NCBI RefSeq assembly: GCF_037890675.1
Contig: NZ_CP149574.1
Span: 3,386,874 to 3,450,873 of the forward strand
Length of the DNA: 64,000 nucleotides
Direction: 5' to 3'
From: Methylovirgula sp. 4M-Z18
GTDB lineage: Bacteria > Pseudomonadota > Alphaproteobacteria > Rhizobiales > Beijerinckiaceae
The notes under the pieces: model-generated
The model's input: only the letters and a program-made list of their open reading frames with translations
What the model was told of the DNA's origin: nothing
The model's database searches: none
Part shown: piece by piece, positions 52,099 to 60,669 of the stretch
How positions within the stretch are numbered: the stretch's first letter is position 1
Layout: each line of letters begins with the position of its first letter
Made by a program: the position numbers and the translations under genes

Positions 52099-53901
52099 AT
52101 GACCGACGATGCCCCGCATTCGCCGACAACAAATCCGTTGCGAAGGATGAAACACTTTCTTGCCGCCGCATGCATGATGACGCTTGCCCCAACGCTCGGC
52201 ATGGCGGCATCGGTTCCCGCTGTTGAAGCGCCGCATGGCATGGTCGTGTCGTCGCAACATCTCGCCTCCGACATCGGCGCGCAAATTCTCGCGCAAGGCG
52301 GCAATGCGATCGATGCCGCGGTCGCGGTCGGTTATGCCGAAGCGGTCACCAACTCTTGCTGCGGCAATATCGGCGGCGGCGGTTTCATGGTGATTCATAT
52401 CGCCAAGGACGATCACGACACGTTCATCAACTTCCGCGAAAAAGCTCCGGCCGCAGCGACCAAGAATATGTATCTCGATGCGCAGGGCAATGTGGTCAAG
52501 GGTTCGAGCCTGATCGGCTATCTTGCCGTCGGCGTACCGGGCACGGTGCTCGGTCTCGACACCGCGCTCACCAAATACGGCATGATGCCGCGCGACAAAG
52601 TCATGGCGCCGGCGATCAAGCTCGCGCGCGACGGCTTCGTTCTGTTGCGCGGCGACACCGACATTATCGATGCGGACGCCGCCTTTCTGAAGAACGATCC
52701 GGTGTCGACAAAAATCTTCTTCCGCCCCGACGGCTCAGCGCTGCAACCTGGCGACAGACTGGTGCAGACCGATCTCGCCGATACGCTCGAAGCCATCGCC
52801 AAGAATGGTCCCGACGCTTTCTACAAAGGCGATATCGCCAAGAAGGTCGAGGAGGCGATGAAGGCGAACGGCGGCATCATGACGGCGCAGGATTTCGCCG
52901 ATTACAATGTCACCGAAACCGATCCCGTCACCTGCACCTATCGCGGCTATAAATTCATCTCCTCGCCGCCGCCTTCGTCCGGCGGCACGACCATGTGCGA
53001 AATCCTCAACATTCTGGAAGGCTACGACCTGCACGCCATGGGCTGGCATTCGGCCGAAGCGGTGCATTACATGGTCGAGGCGATGCGGCACGCCTATATG
53101 GACCGCAACACCTATCTCGGCGATCCGGCTTTCGTGCAGAACCCGCTCGACCGGCTGCTGTCGAAGGATTACGCCGCGCAGATCCGCACCAAGATTCTCG
53201 CGGACAAGGCGACACCGTCGAAAGACGTGCAGCCTGGCGTCGCGCCGCATGAAAAGACTGAAACCACCCATTATTCGGTCGCCGATCAGGACGGCAATGC
53301 CGTCTCCGTCACCTATACGATCAACGGCCTCTTCGGCGCCAATGTGATCGCGCCCGGCACCGGCTTTTTGCTCAACGACGAAATGGACGATTTCTCGATC
53401 AAGCCGGGCGTGCCCAATCTGTTCGGGCTCGTCCAGGGCGAAGCCAATGCCGTCGCGCCGGGCAAGCGCCCGCTCTCCTCGATGTCGCCGACCCTGATCA
53501 CCAAGGACGGCCACATCATCGCGGTGCTCGGCAGTCCCGGCGGCTCGCGCATCATCACCATCACCCTGCAGACGGCGCTGAACATGATCGACTATGGCAT
53601 GCAGCCGCAGGAAGCCGTGGACGCGCCGCGCATTCATCACCAATGGCTGCCCGACGAAGTGTTCGCCGAGCCCTATGCGCTCTCGCCCGATACGGTGGAA
53701 ATCCTGCAAGGCATGGGCTACAAGATCACCCAGCAGACGCCCTGGGGGGCGGCGGAACTGATCGAACTGCCGCAAACCGCGGCAGGCGGCGGAACCGCGA
53801 GTTCCGGCAATGATTCGACCCTCGGCGGCAAGATGAAGCCCGGCTTCATGTACGGCGCCAACGACGCCCGCCGGCCGGCGGGGCTCGCGGTCGGCGAATA
53901 G
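52099..53901 (+). CDS. ggt: Gamma-glutamyltransferase
   Basis: 600 aa periplasmic enzyme that cleaves and transfers gamma-glutamyl groups from glutathione and related peptides; made as a proenzyme that self-cleaves. The signal peptide follows the N-terminal tail (MKHFLAAACMMTLAPTLGMA, starting at residue 17). The autocleavage Thr is in ETTHYSVADQDGNAVSVTYTIN (about residue 395). SSMSPTLI and GSPGGSRIITITLQ form the gamma-glutamyl site. GGGAGAG precedes the first ATG. Confidence 0.93.
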   Translation: MTDDAPHSPTTNPLRRMKHFLAAACMMTLAPTLGMAASVPAVEAPHGMVVSSQHLASDIGAQILAQGGNAIDAAVAVGYAEAVTNSCCGNIGGGGFMVIHIAKDDHDTFINFREKAPAAATKNMYLDAQGNVVKGSSLIGYLAVGVPGTVLGLDTALTKYGMMPRDKVMAPAIKLARDGFVLLRGDTDIIDADAAFLKNDPVSTKIFFRPDGSALQPGDRLVQTDLADTLEAIAKNGPDAFYKGDIAKKVEEAMKANGGIMTAQDFADYNVTETDPVTCTYRGYKFISSPPPSSGGTTMCEILNILEGYDLHAMGWHSAEAVHYMVEAMRHAYMDRNTYLGDPAFVQNPLDRLLSKDYAAQIRTKILADKATPSKDVQPGVAPHEKTETTHYSVADQDGNAVSVTYTINGLFGANVIAPGTGFLLNDEMDDFSIKPGVPNLFGLVQGEANAVAPGKRPLSSMSPTLITKDGHIIAVLGSPGGSRIITITLQTALNMIDYGMQPQEAVDAPRIHHQWLPDEVFAEPYALSPDTVEILQGMGYKITQQTPWGAAELIELPQTAAGGGTASSGNDSTLGGKMKPGFMYGANDARRPAGLAVGE

Positions 53902-54004
53902 GACGTGCAGGCGCCGGAAGGAGCAAAGTCCGTCCGGCGCGTGCCCCATTCAAGCCGCTGTACAGCCCCCATACGCACGGAGAGGGCCGTCCAACCCGCC
54001 AAAT

Positions 54005-54358
54005 TTAGCGGAAGACGTGAACATAATAGCCCGAGTAGCTAGGCGCCTTGTAGTAATACCCACCGGCTGGGGTATAGCCGTAAACGGGGCCGGTGTAGGA
54101 ATACCTAACTCCGGTGTAAGTCGGGCCGGTGTAGTGATAGCTCGGCGCCGTATAGAAATATGAGCCGGTTGACGTGTAGCCGTGAACGGGACCCGTGTAG
54201 GTGTAGCTGGGACCCGTGTAGCTATACGCGCCGCGCGTGTAGCTCGCGCCGGTGTAGGAATAGCTAGGACCGGTGTAGAGCGATCTCCCAGACGTATAGC
54301 CGTAGACAGGGCCGGTGTAGGAATAGCTGGGCCCTTTATAAACGTAAGAATTTGCCAT
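54005..54358 (-). CDS. Tyr-rich YTGP-repeat protein
   Basis: 117 aa; 30 residues are Tyr. The whole chain is made of 6-8-residue units of the form (S/T)Y-x-YTGP, such as SYSYTGP, SYTYTGP and SYHYTGP. V(Y/H)GYT units at residues 18, 58 and 92 mark a longer period of about 34-40. It ends SYSGYYVHVFR. No signal peptide, cysteine or hydrophobic helix. GGAGGG lies six bases before the ATG and the frame is clean, so expression is likely. No family recognised; it resembles intrinsically disordered adhesive or prion-like repeat proteins. Confidence 0.75.
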   Translation of the reverse strand: MANSYVYKGPSYSYTGPVYGYTSGRSLYTGPSYSYTGASYTRGAYSYTGPSYTYTGPVHGYTSTGSYFYTAPSYHYTGPTYTGVRYSYTGPVYGYTPAGGYYYKAPSYSGYYVHVFR

Positions 54359-55132
54359 GTATCCCTCCGTTCATCTCGACTGACAAAATTGGCCTTACAA
54401 CAGGTCAAAACTTCGCGATCGTAACGATTTTGCTTCAAATGCTTACATAGCATTGCCAACCGTTCGCATATTCATGGATCGCACAGAGCAAACGTTGAAA
54501 ATCTTCCGACCTTGGTTCGACATTCTCGGCGATCGTTGCACCATTGCCGTCGCCTTCAAATCGGGTGCAGCTATTCTTGCTCCGGGCACTTGAACGTAAG
54601 CTGAACGCGTGCCGTGTTTGGCCTGTGGACGTCCAACATGACCGGCCTTGCAGCACCGGCTTGGCCCTGCCCTTCCCCACCAATGCCCATGGTTGCCCCT
54701 GTTTAGCTCGGGACCACTTCGATCATTCCAGACCCGATGGCTCCGCAAAAGATTACATTTTGGTAATATTTCGACAAGAACATTACGAAAATGTAATGGC
54801 TTGGTAGCGCCGAGGGCGTGACGCGTGACGGCGCAAACCGGCAAAGGCTTGAGCTGCCGTGCCGATTTTCTGCGATTCCCGAGAATTACCGCAGCGAGAA
54901 CGATGCCCCCAACAAGAGTGCGCGTTGCCGATAAAGTCGGGCCAAAAATGGCCCTTTGCCCCCCGGATTTTGAAGGCGGCATGCCGTCGGGCGTCGAAAA
55001 ACATATGAGATGTCGACCAAGCCAGTCGAAAAACGCGTCGTTCGATTTTCCCCTTTCCTGCGGAAAATCCTGTGCCGACCCGTCATGTGACGCTTGCATT
55101 CTCGGTCCGTTACTTTTACAGGAAGCGCTGTT
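54359..55132. other. 770-bp intergenic region without a supported gene
   Basis: Open frames occur on both strands (for example the minus-strand frame 54443-55099), but none shows a ribosome site, a plausible composition or a known domain. The AT-rich start next to the YTGP gene probably holds that gene's promoter, and the end must hold the tRNA-His promoter. I see no repeat or attachment site. Confidence 0.5.
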
Positions 55133-55209
55133 GCCGCCATAGCTCAGTTGGTTAGAGCGCTAGATTGTGGATCTAGAGGTCCCCCGTTCGAGCCGGGGTG
55201 GCGGTACCA
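55133..55209 (+). tRNA. tRNA-His (anticodon GTG)
   Basis: 77 nt with encoded CCA. The anticodon stem CTAGA/TCTAG encloses TTGTGGA, giving anticodon GTG. The T arm is CCCCG-TTCGAGC-CGGGG and the acceptor pairs GCCGCCA with TGGCGGT. Position 73 is A and the base before the 5' end is T, so the usual bacterial G-1:C73 pair is absent, as described for alphaproteobacterial tRNA-His. Confidence 0.95.
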
Positions 55210-55580
55210 TTTCGAGCAAATAAAATCGATAAGTGAGCGCTCGTACGATTTCGCGCGTCGAACGGTGTTTTCGCTTGAGCCGCCACCGACTCGCCATGGG
55301 GCGAATTTTTCACAGCGGCCCGGCTCGGCGAATCGCAAACACGCCGGCGCTTTTTTGAAAGTGGAGATTGCTTCAGCGCAATCCGGCACGACGTCGGTGA
55401 TGGTCGGTGGCCATAAGAGGAATTGCAAAATCTCGAATTGAGCCTATGGTGACGACATCGACCATTGTCAGTGACGTCGCTTAAGAGCCATCGTGCTCCG
55501 TCAGATCTCCTCTCAAATAATCGATCTCACGTCGCAGGGTATCGCGGCAACCGCAATGATTGTTTCGAAAGGAAACTCTT
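55210..55580. other. Spacer between tRNA-His and the csp gene
   Basis: No gene supported. It probably carries the end of the tRNA transcript and the promoter and long leader of the csp gene. I see no clear terminator with a T run directly after the tRNA. Confidence 0.45.
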
Positions 55581-55790
55581 ATGAATTCAGGTACGGTAAA
55601 GTGGTTCAACGCCACCAAGGGTTTTGGCTTCATTCAGCCGGATGACGGCAGCACGGACGTCTTCGTCCATATCTCCGCCGTCGAGCGCGCAGGTCTGAGA
55701 GATTTGGCCGATGGCCAAAAGGTCCGTTACGACCTCGTGAAGGACAAGCGCTCGGGCAAGAGCTCGGCCGACAATCTCCAGGTGGCATGA
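55581..55790 (+). CDS. Cold-shock protein (CspA family)
   Basis: 69 aa single cold-shock domain. RNP1-like KGFGFIQ and RNP2-like VFVHISAV are both present in order. It binds single-stranded RNA/DNA. The start at 55581 follows AAAGGAAAC; an ATG seven codons earlier is less likely. The ~370 bp between tRNA-His and this gene probably include a long 5' leader, as is usual for csp genes. Terminator downstream at 55851-55880. Confidence 0.95.
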   Translation: MNSGTVKWFNATKGFGFIQPDDGSTDVFVHISAVERAGLRDLADGQKVRYDLVKDKRSGKSSADNLQVA

Positions 55791-55850
55791 TTTTGCCACT
55801 CGTTCCCGTTGGCCACGGATGAACTGGCAACGGCGCTGAGTGACATAGAG

Positions 55851-55880
55851 AGGTCGGGGTCGCACCCGACCTTTTGTTTT
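55851..55880 (+). terminator. Rho-independent terminator of the csp gene
   Basis: Stem AGGTCGGG / CCCGACCT with a 6-base loop, followed by TTTGTTTT, 60 bp after the csp stop codon. Confidence 0.88.
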
Positions 55881-55964
55881 GGTGTGAAGATGTGACTGAT
55901 CATCGGCCATCGCCCGGCGCTGCCGCACATTTCGAATGGCTCGATGATCAGGCTGGCGATACGG

Positions 55965-56014
55965 GAGCATTTTTCGTTCTTTCAGGATCGAAAAATGCTC
56001 TAACTTTTTGTTTT
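55965..56014 (+). terminator. Long hairpin with T-rich tail (terminator or small-RNA end)
   Basis: A perfect 12-bp inverted repeat, GAGCATTTTTCG at 55965 and CGAAAAATGCTC at 55989, with a 12-base loop and then a TAACTTTTTGTTTT tail. It lies 85 bp beyond the csp terminator, in a 410-bp spacer with no gene. It either backs up csp termination or ends a short separate transcript. Confidence 0.55.
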
Positions 56015-56203
56015 ATATAATTTTCTTAGCCGAAAAGCCGAACAGCTTTCAGAGTGCCGCGCACTTGGAACCGCGCGGTGTCAGCACCTGTCAAAGTCAG
56101 ACGGTTAGCGGGAGATGTGTTCTAGCCCACATCGTAAAGGGCATCGTCATGCGATCGTCAAATATCGATCCGATTGGCGGAGCGTCACCCCGGGAGCAGT
56201 AGC

Positions 56204-56443
56204 ATGACTTCTCTGGAAGGCTGTGTGCCCAATGAAATCGTAGATTTTGCCGGTCGGCTCTCTACCCTTGGCGAAGTCGTTTTCGAGGTGACCGAGTTGC
56301 CTTGCATAAACCGCGCAATGCTGGCGGTATGGCGCGAAGGAAGCCCATCACCGGTACGAGCGAGCCACCTGATGCTGTTGTCAGGCCGCCAGGATTTTAA
56401 AGATTATATTGCAGACCTGAAGCGCCAGGTCGTCCTGCACTAA
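56204..56443 (+). CDS. Small hypothetical protein
   Basis: 79 aa, soluble, two cysteines (residues 7 and 34), no signal peptide. Begins MTSLEGCVPNEIVDFAGRL; GGGAG lies upstream of the ATG. No recognised domain. It lies between the csp region and the EcsC gene, inside the interval flanked by the tRNA-His 3' end and its partial copy. Reality moderate because of its shortness. Confidence 0.45.
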   Translation: MTSLEGCVPNEIVDFAGRLSTLGEVVFEVTELPCINRAMLAVWREGSPSPVRASHLMLLSGRQDFKDYIADLKRQVVLH

Positions 56444-56770
56444 AGCGTCCCCCGCTCTCCCGCCAATTCATTGCGACGCGGCACCAAAATAAGAAAAGGC
56501 TGGGGATACCCAACCTTTTCTCGAACTTCATGTGGATTTGAACCAGTGCATCCGTGGCGCAGAACCTGAAGTGCCACTGATCATAGAGCATTGTCCGCCG
56601 CCAATGGGTGAGTATTTTCACAGACTTACACTTTCGTTTAGGTACCGCTTACGGCTGATCCTGCCCAGACAACAGCGGGCTTGCGCCCCGGCCGGCCCCC
56701 ACCGTTCGGGCCGGGGTGGCGCTCCCATTTCCGGCTTCCTATATTGAGGATGGCCCCAGGGGAGCCCCTC
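56444..56770. other. Spacer with partial tRNA-His copy, otherwise empty
   Basis: Apart from the tRNA-like segment at 56702-56731 and the ribosome site of the EcsC gene near 56760, I see nothing that supports a gene. Confidence 0.45.
56702..56731 (+). repeat. Degenerate copy of the tRNA-His 3' end
   Basis: 30 bases here match 55184-55213 (T arm, acceptor 3' strand, CCA position and the following ATTTC) at 27 of 30 positions, in the same orientation. No 5' half of a tRNA is present. This is the pattern left when an element integrates at a tRNA 3' end and duplicates it. Confidence 0.55.
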
Positions 56771-57610
56771 ATGCGCGAGTCGTCGATAATTCTCGAGAGT
56801 TCCACGATGCTCACCGTCGAAGACCATGCGGCGCTGAGCAAGGCCGTCGATTTGCTCGAGCGCTCCTCGCTCACGCTGCGGCTGACCACGCTCGCCGGCA
56901 AGCAATTGGAAATGGTCGGCCGCGCCTTGCCGCAAAGGGCAACCCAGATCATCAACGGCGCCGCGGAACTCGCCATCAAGACGGCGTTGCGCGCGGCGCT
57001 CGCCACCACCTCGCATAAGATCGGGACGCCGGCCGCCAACGGCTGGCACAGGACCCTGACCGCAGCCTCCGGCGCGGCCGGTGGCGCCTTCGGCCTCGCC
57101 GCGCTCAGCGTGGAACTGCCCGTTTCGACCACGCTGATGCTGCGCTCGATCGCCCAGATCGCTCGGGCCCAAGGCGAAAATCTCGACAATCCCGAAACCG
57201 CGCTCCACCTGCTCGAAGTCTTCGCGCTCGGCGGCCGTAAGCCGGGCGAGGAAATGCTGGAAGGCGGCTATTTCGCCCTGCGCATGGTGCTGGCGAAAAG
57301 CGTGTCGGACGCTGCCCGCTTCATCGCGGCCAAAAGCGCCGGCGATCAGACCGCGCCTGTCATCGTGCGCTTGATCTCCCTCATCGCCGCCCAATTCGGC
57401 ATCGTGGTCGGCGAGAAATTGGCGGCGCAAGCGCTGCCGCTCATCGGCGCGCTCGGCGGCGCGGCGGTAAATTACGCCTTCACCCAACATTTCCAGGACA
57501 TAGCGCTCGGCCATTTCACGGTGCGGCGGCTGGAACGCATCTATGGGCCAGAGGCAGTGCGCGAAGCCTATGAGCAGATCAGGTTGAGCGGCAAATCTGT
57601 AGGACGATGA
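56771..57610 (+). CDS. EcsC family protein
   Basis: 279 aa. The EcsC domain covers most of the chain: helical N-terminal half, then a hydrophobic centre (GAAGGAFGLAALSVELPVSTTLMLRSIAQIA, within residues ~100-140) and the C-terminal QALPLIGALGGAAVNYAFTQHFQ. Proteins of this family are predicted to be membrane-associated; function unknown. I start at 56771, where AGGGGAG lies about nine bases upstream; upstream frames are unsupported. Confidence 0.85.
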   Translation: MRESSIILESSTMLTVEDHAALSKAVDLLERSSLTLRLTTLAGKQLEMVGRALPQRATQIINGAAELAIKTALRAALATTSHKIGTPAANGWHRTLTAASGAAGGAFGLAALSVELPVSTTLMLRSIAQIARAQGENLDNPETALHLLEVFALGGRKPGEEMLEGGYFALRMVLAKSVSDAARFIAAKSAGDQTAPVIVRLISLIAAQFGIVVGEKLAAQALPLIGALGGAAVNYAFTQHFQDIALGHFTVRRLERIYGPEAVREAYEQIRLSGKSVGR

Positions 57611-57767
57611 CGCGCGACTCCTTCTCCCAGAGGGAGAAGGTGGCGCGAAGCGACGGATGAGGGGACTTTGTCGCGAGAGTGGCCACCACAAGAATCCAGC
57701 TAATGATGATTCCGCGTCCCCTCATCCGTCATGCTTCGCATGCCACCTTCTCCCTGTGGGAGAAGGG
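57611..57767. repeat. Palindromic dispersed repeat element, copy 4 (reverse)
   Basis: CGCGCGACTCCTTCTCCC at the left, CCTTCTCCCTGTGGGAGAAGG at the right, and a core (GTCGCGAGAGTGGCC, then CTAATGATGATTCC) in the same orientation as copy 3. It lies just after the EcsC stop and 9 bp before the stop codon of the convergent phosphatase gene. Confidence 0.85.
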
Positions 57768-57776
57768 TTTTGCGCC

Positions 57777-58223
57777 CTACACGCTGCCCATCGCGTGCCA
57801 GCCGAGCCTTTCCTTGATGCGCTTCAGCAACGTGTCGCGTAAGGTTCGATACCCCTCCAGCATCTGGTCGCGCGTGCCGACGGCGGCGCTCGGGTCGGGG
57901 GTCGGCCAGTAGACGACGTCCACCGCCATGGTGCGCGTCATTTCCAACGCCTTGTGATGCGCTTCCGGCGAGAGCGTGATGATCAGATCGAAACTCGTGT
58001 CTTCGAGTTCCTCGAAGGAATGCGGCTTGTGTTTGGAAATATCGAGGCCCATTTCATCCATCACCGCGATGCAGAAGCCGTCGAGTTCGCCCGGCCGCAC
58101 GCCGGCCGAGGCGATATAGATCTCGCGGCCGAACAGGTACTTGGCCAAAGCCTCCGCGATGGGTGATCGCACCGCATTGTGCGAACACGCAAAGAGCACG
58201 GCTTGCGGGCGGCCGAGGTCCAA
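57777..58223 (-). CDS. Low-molecular-weight protein-tyrosine-phosphatase-like protein
   Basis: 148 aa. The phosphate-binding loop is FACSHNAVRSP, a C(X)5R motif with Cys13 and Arg19 as in LMW phosphatases and ArsC-type arsenate reductases. TPDPSAA supplies the general-acid Asp. Last gene of the DUF2948-hisD-UPF0262 group; 3 bp after UPF0262. The association with hisD is conserved in rhizobia, but the substrate is not known. Confidence 0.85.
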   Translation of the reverse strand: MDLGRPQAVLFACSHNAVRSPIAEALAKYLFGREIYIASAGVRPGELDGFCIAVMDEMGLDISKHKPHSFEELEDTSFDLIITLSPEAHHKALEMTRTMAVDVVYWPTPDPSAAVGTRDQMLEGYRTLRDTLLKRIKERLGWHAMGSV

Positions 58224-58226
58224 GCG

Positions 58227-58697
58227 TCACCCTTTCCAATGCAGGGCGGTGACGAGGGTGAACAGGCGCCGCGCCGTGTCGAAATCGACGTCGATCTTGC
58301 CGGCGAGCCGTTCGGCAAGCAATTGCGCGCCTTCGTTGTGCAAGCCCCGCCGGCCCATGTCGATCGCCTCGATCTGACTCGGGCTCGCAGTGCGGATCGC
58401 CGCATAATAGCTCTCGCACACGAGAAAATAGTCTTTCAGAATGCGGCGGAACGGCGTGAGCGAGAGCAGGTGGATCATCACCGGCTCATCCGGTTCGGTG
58501 CGAATGTCGAGCGCGAGCTTGGCATCGTGCATCGCGATGCGCAGCATATAGGGGCCGCCGTCATGCTCGGCCGGCGCGAAGGTGTTGTCTTCGACAAGAT
58601 CGTAGATCGCGATCTGCCGTTCGTGCTCCTGATCGGCATTGCCACGGCCGATCGAGGCTTCGTCGAGGGTGATGGAAATGAGTTTGCGTCGCGACAT
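58227..58697 (-). CDS. UPF0262 family protein
   Basis: 156 aa conserved alphaproteobacterial protein with no established function. Recognisable by [14 protein letters not shown] at the N-terminus and [27 protein letters not shown] in the middle. GGGGAGG lies directly before the ATG and fixes the start. It lies between hisD and the phosphatase gene, in an operon-like run. Confidence 0.88.
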   Translation of the reverse strand: MSRRKLISITLDEASIGRGNADQEHERQIAIYDLVEDNTFAPAEHDGGPYMLRIAMHDAKLALDIRTEPDEPVMIHLLSLTPFRRILKDYFLVCESYYAAIRTASPSQIEAIDMGRRGLHNEGAQLLAERLAGKIDVDFDTARRLFTLVTALHWKG

Positions 58698-58717
58698 CGC
58701 CTCCCCTTTGTCCCGGC

Positions 58718-60013
58718 TCAATCCATATTCAATCGCAGCGCAACCGAACGCGCATGAGCATCGAGCCCCTCCGCATGGCCGAGCGCAATGGCGGCCGGCC
58801 CGAGCGCACGCAACGAGTCCGTATCGCATTTGAGCAGCGACGTGCGCTTCATGAAATCGAGCACGCCGAGGCCGGACGAGAAGCGCGCCGAGCGCGCCGT
58901 CGGCAGCACGTGATTGGAGCCGCCGACATAATCGCCGATCGCCTCGGGCGTGTGGCCGCCGAGGAAGATCGCGCCGGCATTGCGTACGCGCGCCGCGAGC
59001 CGGTCGGCATCCTGCGTCATGATCTCGAGATGCTCCGGCGCAAGGCGGTCGATCAGTGCCGCCGCATCGTCGAGCTTTTCGACGAGAACGGTCGCGCCGC
59101 AATCGCGCCAGCTTGCTTCCGCGATCGCGCGGCGCGGCAGGGTCTGCAGTTGCGCCTCGACTTCGGCCGCGACCGCATCGGCAAGACCCGCGTCATCGGT
59201 GATCAGGATCGATTGCGCCGCCGTGTCATGCTCGGCCTGCGCCAGAAGGTCCGCCGCGATCCACGCCGCATTGGCATAGGCGTCCGCCGCGATCACGACT
59301 TCGGACGGGCCCGCGATCATATCGATCCCAACCTTGCCGAAGACGCGCCGCTTCGCCGCCGCCACATAGGCATTGCCGGGCCCGACGATCTTGGCGACCG
59401 GACTGATCGTCTGCGTGCCATAGGCGAGCGCGGCGATCGCCTGCGCGCCGCCAACCCGGTAGATCTCATGCACGCCGGCCAATTTTGCCGCCGCCAGCAC
59501 CAGCGGATTGATGATTCCATGCGGCGCCGGCACGACCATGACCACGCGCGGCACGCCGGCGACGATCGCCGGCACCGCATTCATCAGCACCGATGACGGA
59601 TAGCTCGCCGTACCGCCAGGCACATAAAGCCCGACCGCCTCGATCGCGCTCCAGCGCCAGCCAAGCTCGACGCCAAGCGCATCGGTAAAGAGCGTATCAC
59701 TCGGCAGCTGCCGCCGATGGAAGGCTTCGATCCGCGATTTTGCCAGCTCCAAAGCGGCAAGGGCCTTGGCGTCGCATTGCGCGACGGCCGCATCCAGCTC
59801 GGCCGCGCTCACCGCCAGGCCGAGGCGTTGCAGATCAACATGGTCGAAGCGTTGCGAATAATCGATCAGGGCCGCATCGCCCTCGTCCATCACCCGCGCA
59901 ATGATGTCGCGCGCCGCCGTATCGACATCCTCCGACACCTCGCGCTTCATGGCGAGCAGGTCGGCGAAGCGCTCGGCAAAATCTTTTTGACGCGTATCGA
60001 GCCGCAAGGGCAT
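58718..60013 (-). CDS. hisD: Histidinol dehydrogenase
   Basis: 431 aa Zn enzyme catalysing the last two steps of histidine synthesis. The signature [29 protein letters not shown] is present across residues ~205-235 and [10 protein letters not shown] supplies the zinc-ligand Gln and His. Catalytic Glu-His lie in RLAPEHLEI and the C-terminal His in [15 protein letters not shown]. Length is as in E. coli HisD. Confidence 0.95.
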   Translation of the reverse strand: MPLRLDTRQKDFAERFADLLAMKREVSEDVDTAARDIIARVMDEGDAALIDYSQRFDHVDLQRLGLAVSAAELDAAVAQCDAKALAALELAKSRIEAFHRRQLPSDTLFTDALGVELGWRWSAIEAVGLYVPGGTASYPSSVLMNAVPAIVAGVPRVVMVVPAPHGIINPLVLAAAKLAGVHEIYRVGGAQAIAALAYGTQTISPVAKIVGPGNAYVAAAKRRVFGKVGIDMIAGPSEVVIAADAYANAAWIAADLLAQAEHDTAAQSILITDDAGLADAVAAEVEAQLQTLPRRAIAEASWRDCGATVLVEKLDDAAALIDRLAPEHLEIMTQDADRLAARVRNAGAIFLGGHTPEAIGDYVGGSNHVLPTARSARFSSGLGVLDFMKRTSLLKCDTDSLRALGPAAIALGHAEGLDAHARSVALRLNMD

Positions 60014-60034
60014 CCTAAAAACTCCAACTCTCGT

Positions 60035-60481
60035 TCACGCAGTGTCCGGACCAAGCGGGGCCAGGTCGCTCAAGCGCGCTTCAATACATTCCACTTCGAG
60101 ACGGATCACCGCCCCATCGGAAAATTTCAGGATGACGGTGCCCGACGGTTCGCGATCGGCCCGGAACGACAGACCGATGAGATTAAGCGCGGTTTCGCGC
60201 GCCTCCTGGCGGAACCCCAAATAGGTCACGCGCGACACCCGGTCGAAATGCACGCCGGTCATACGCCGCGCGGCCGCAGTCTCTTCCCAGTCCAGCCGCG
60301 ACATCACGAACACGAAGCGCTTGGCCTGGGGCAGAAAAGCCATATCGCCGATTCTGACGATCGAATCCTGGATATGGTCGGAAATCGCCGCCAGATCCTC
60401 GGCGTCGAGCGCGATTAGCCGAAGACCGGGCGCGCCCGCATTCCCTTCCTGTTCGCCGCTCTGTGCCTTTGTATCCGCCAT
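60035..60481 (-). CDS. DUF2948 family protein
   Basis: 148 aa. Conserved features are LIALDAEDLAAISDHIQDSIVRIGDMAF and RFVFVMSRLDWE, then ALNLIGLSFR and a C-terminal FSDGAVIRLEVECIEARLSDL. Function unknown. It heads the hisD cluster 21 bp upstream, as in many alphaproteobacteria. Start at 60481, with a GGGAAAGGGA ribosome site about 11 bases upstream; the upstream frame is a shadow. Confidence 0.85.
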   Translation of the reverse strand: MADTKAQSGEQEGNAGAPGLRLIALDAEDLAAISDHIQDSIVRIGDMAFLPQAKRFVFVMSRLDWEETAAARRMTGVHFDRVSRVTYLGFRQEARETALNLIGLSFRADREPSGTVILKFSDGAVIRLEVECIEARLSDLAPLGPDTA

Positions 60482-60669
60482 GCCCGACCGTCCCTTTCCC
60501 CCTCTGTTAGCGACGGCCCGGGGCCGAAGCAATCCCTTTGCGGGCATCCGGCCGGAAACGCGGACGCTCGCGGCCATTGGCCGCGCGCTTCCTTCTCCCG
60601 CTTGAAACGCCACGGCGGCTGGTCCAATGTCGGGCACTGACATGCTACCTCTTCCCTTGGGAGATTCGT

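Noticed and set aside
54005-54358. CRISPR-like repetition in the YTGP region
   Set aside because: The repeats are degenerate, in frame, codon-based and without constant spacers; they encode the peptide repeats. No CRISPR array or cas gene was seen in the window.
54443-55099. 218-aa minus-strand open frame in the long spacer before tRNA-His
   Set aside because: No ribosome site, low-complexity Arg/Gly content and no domain; treated as non-coding.
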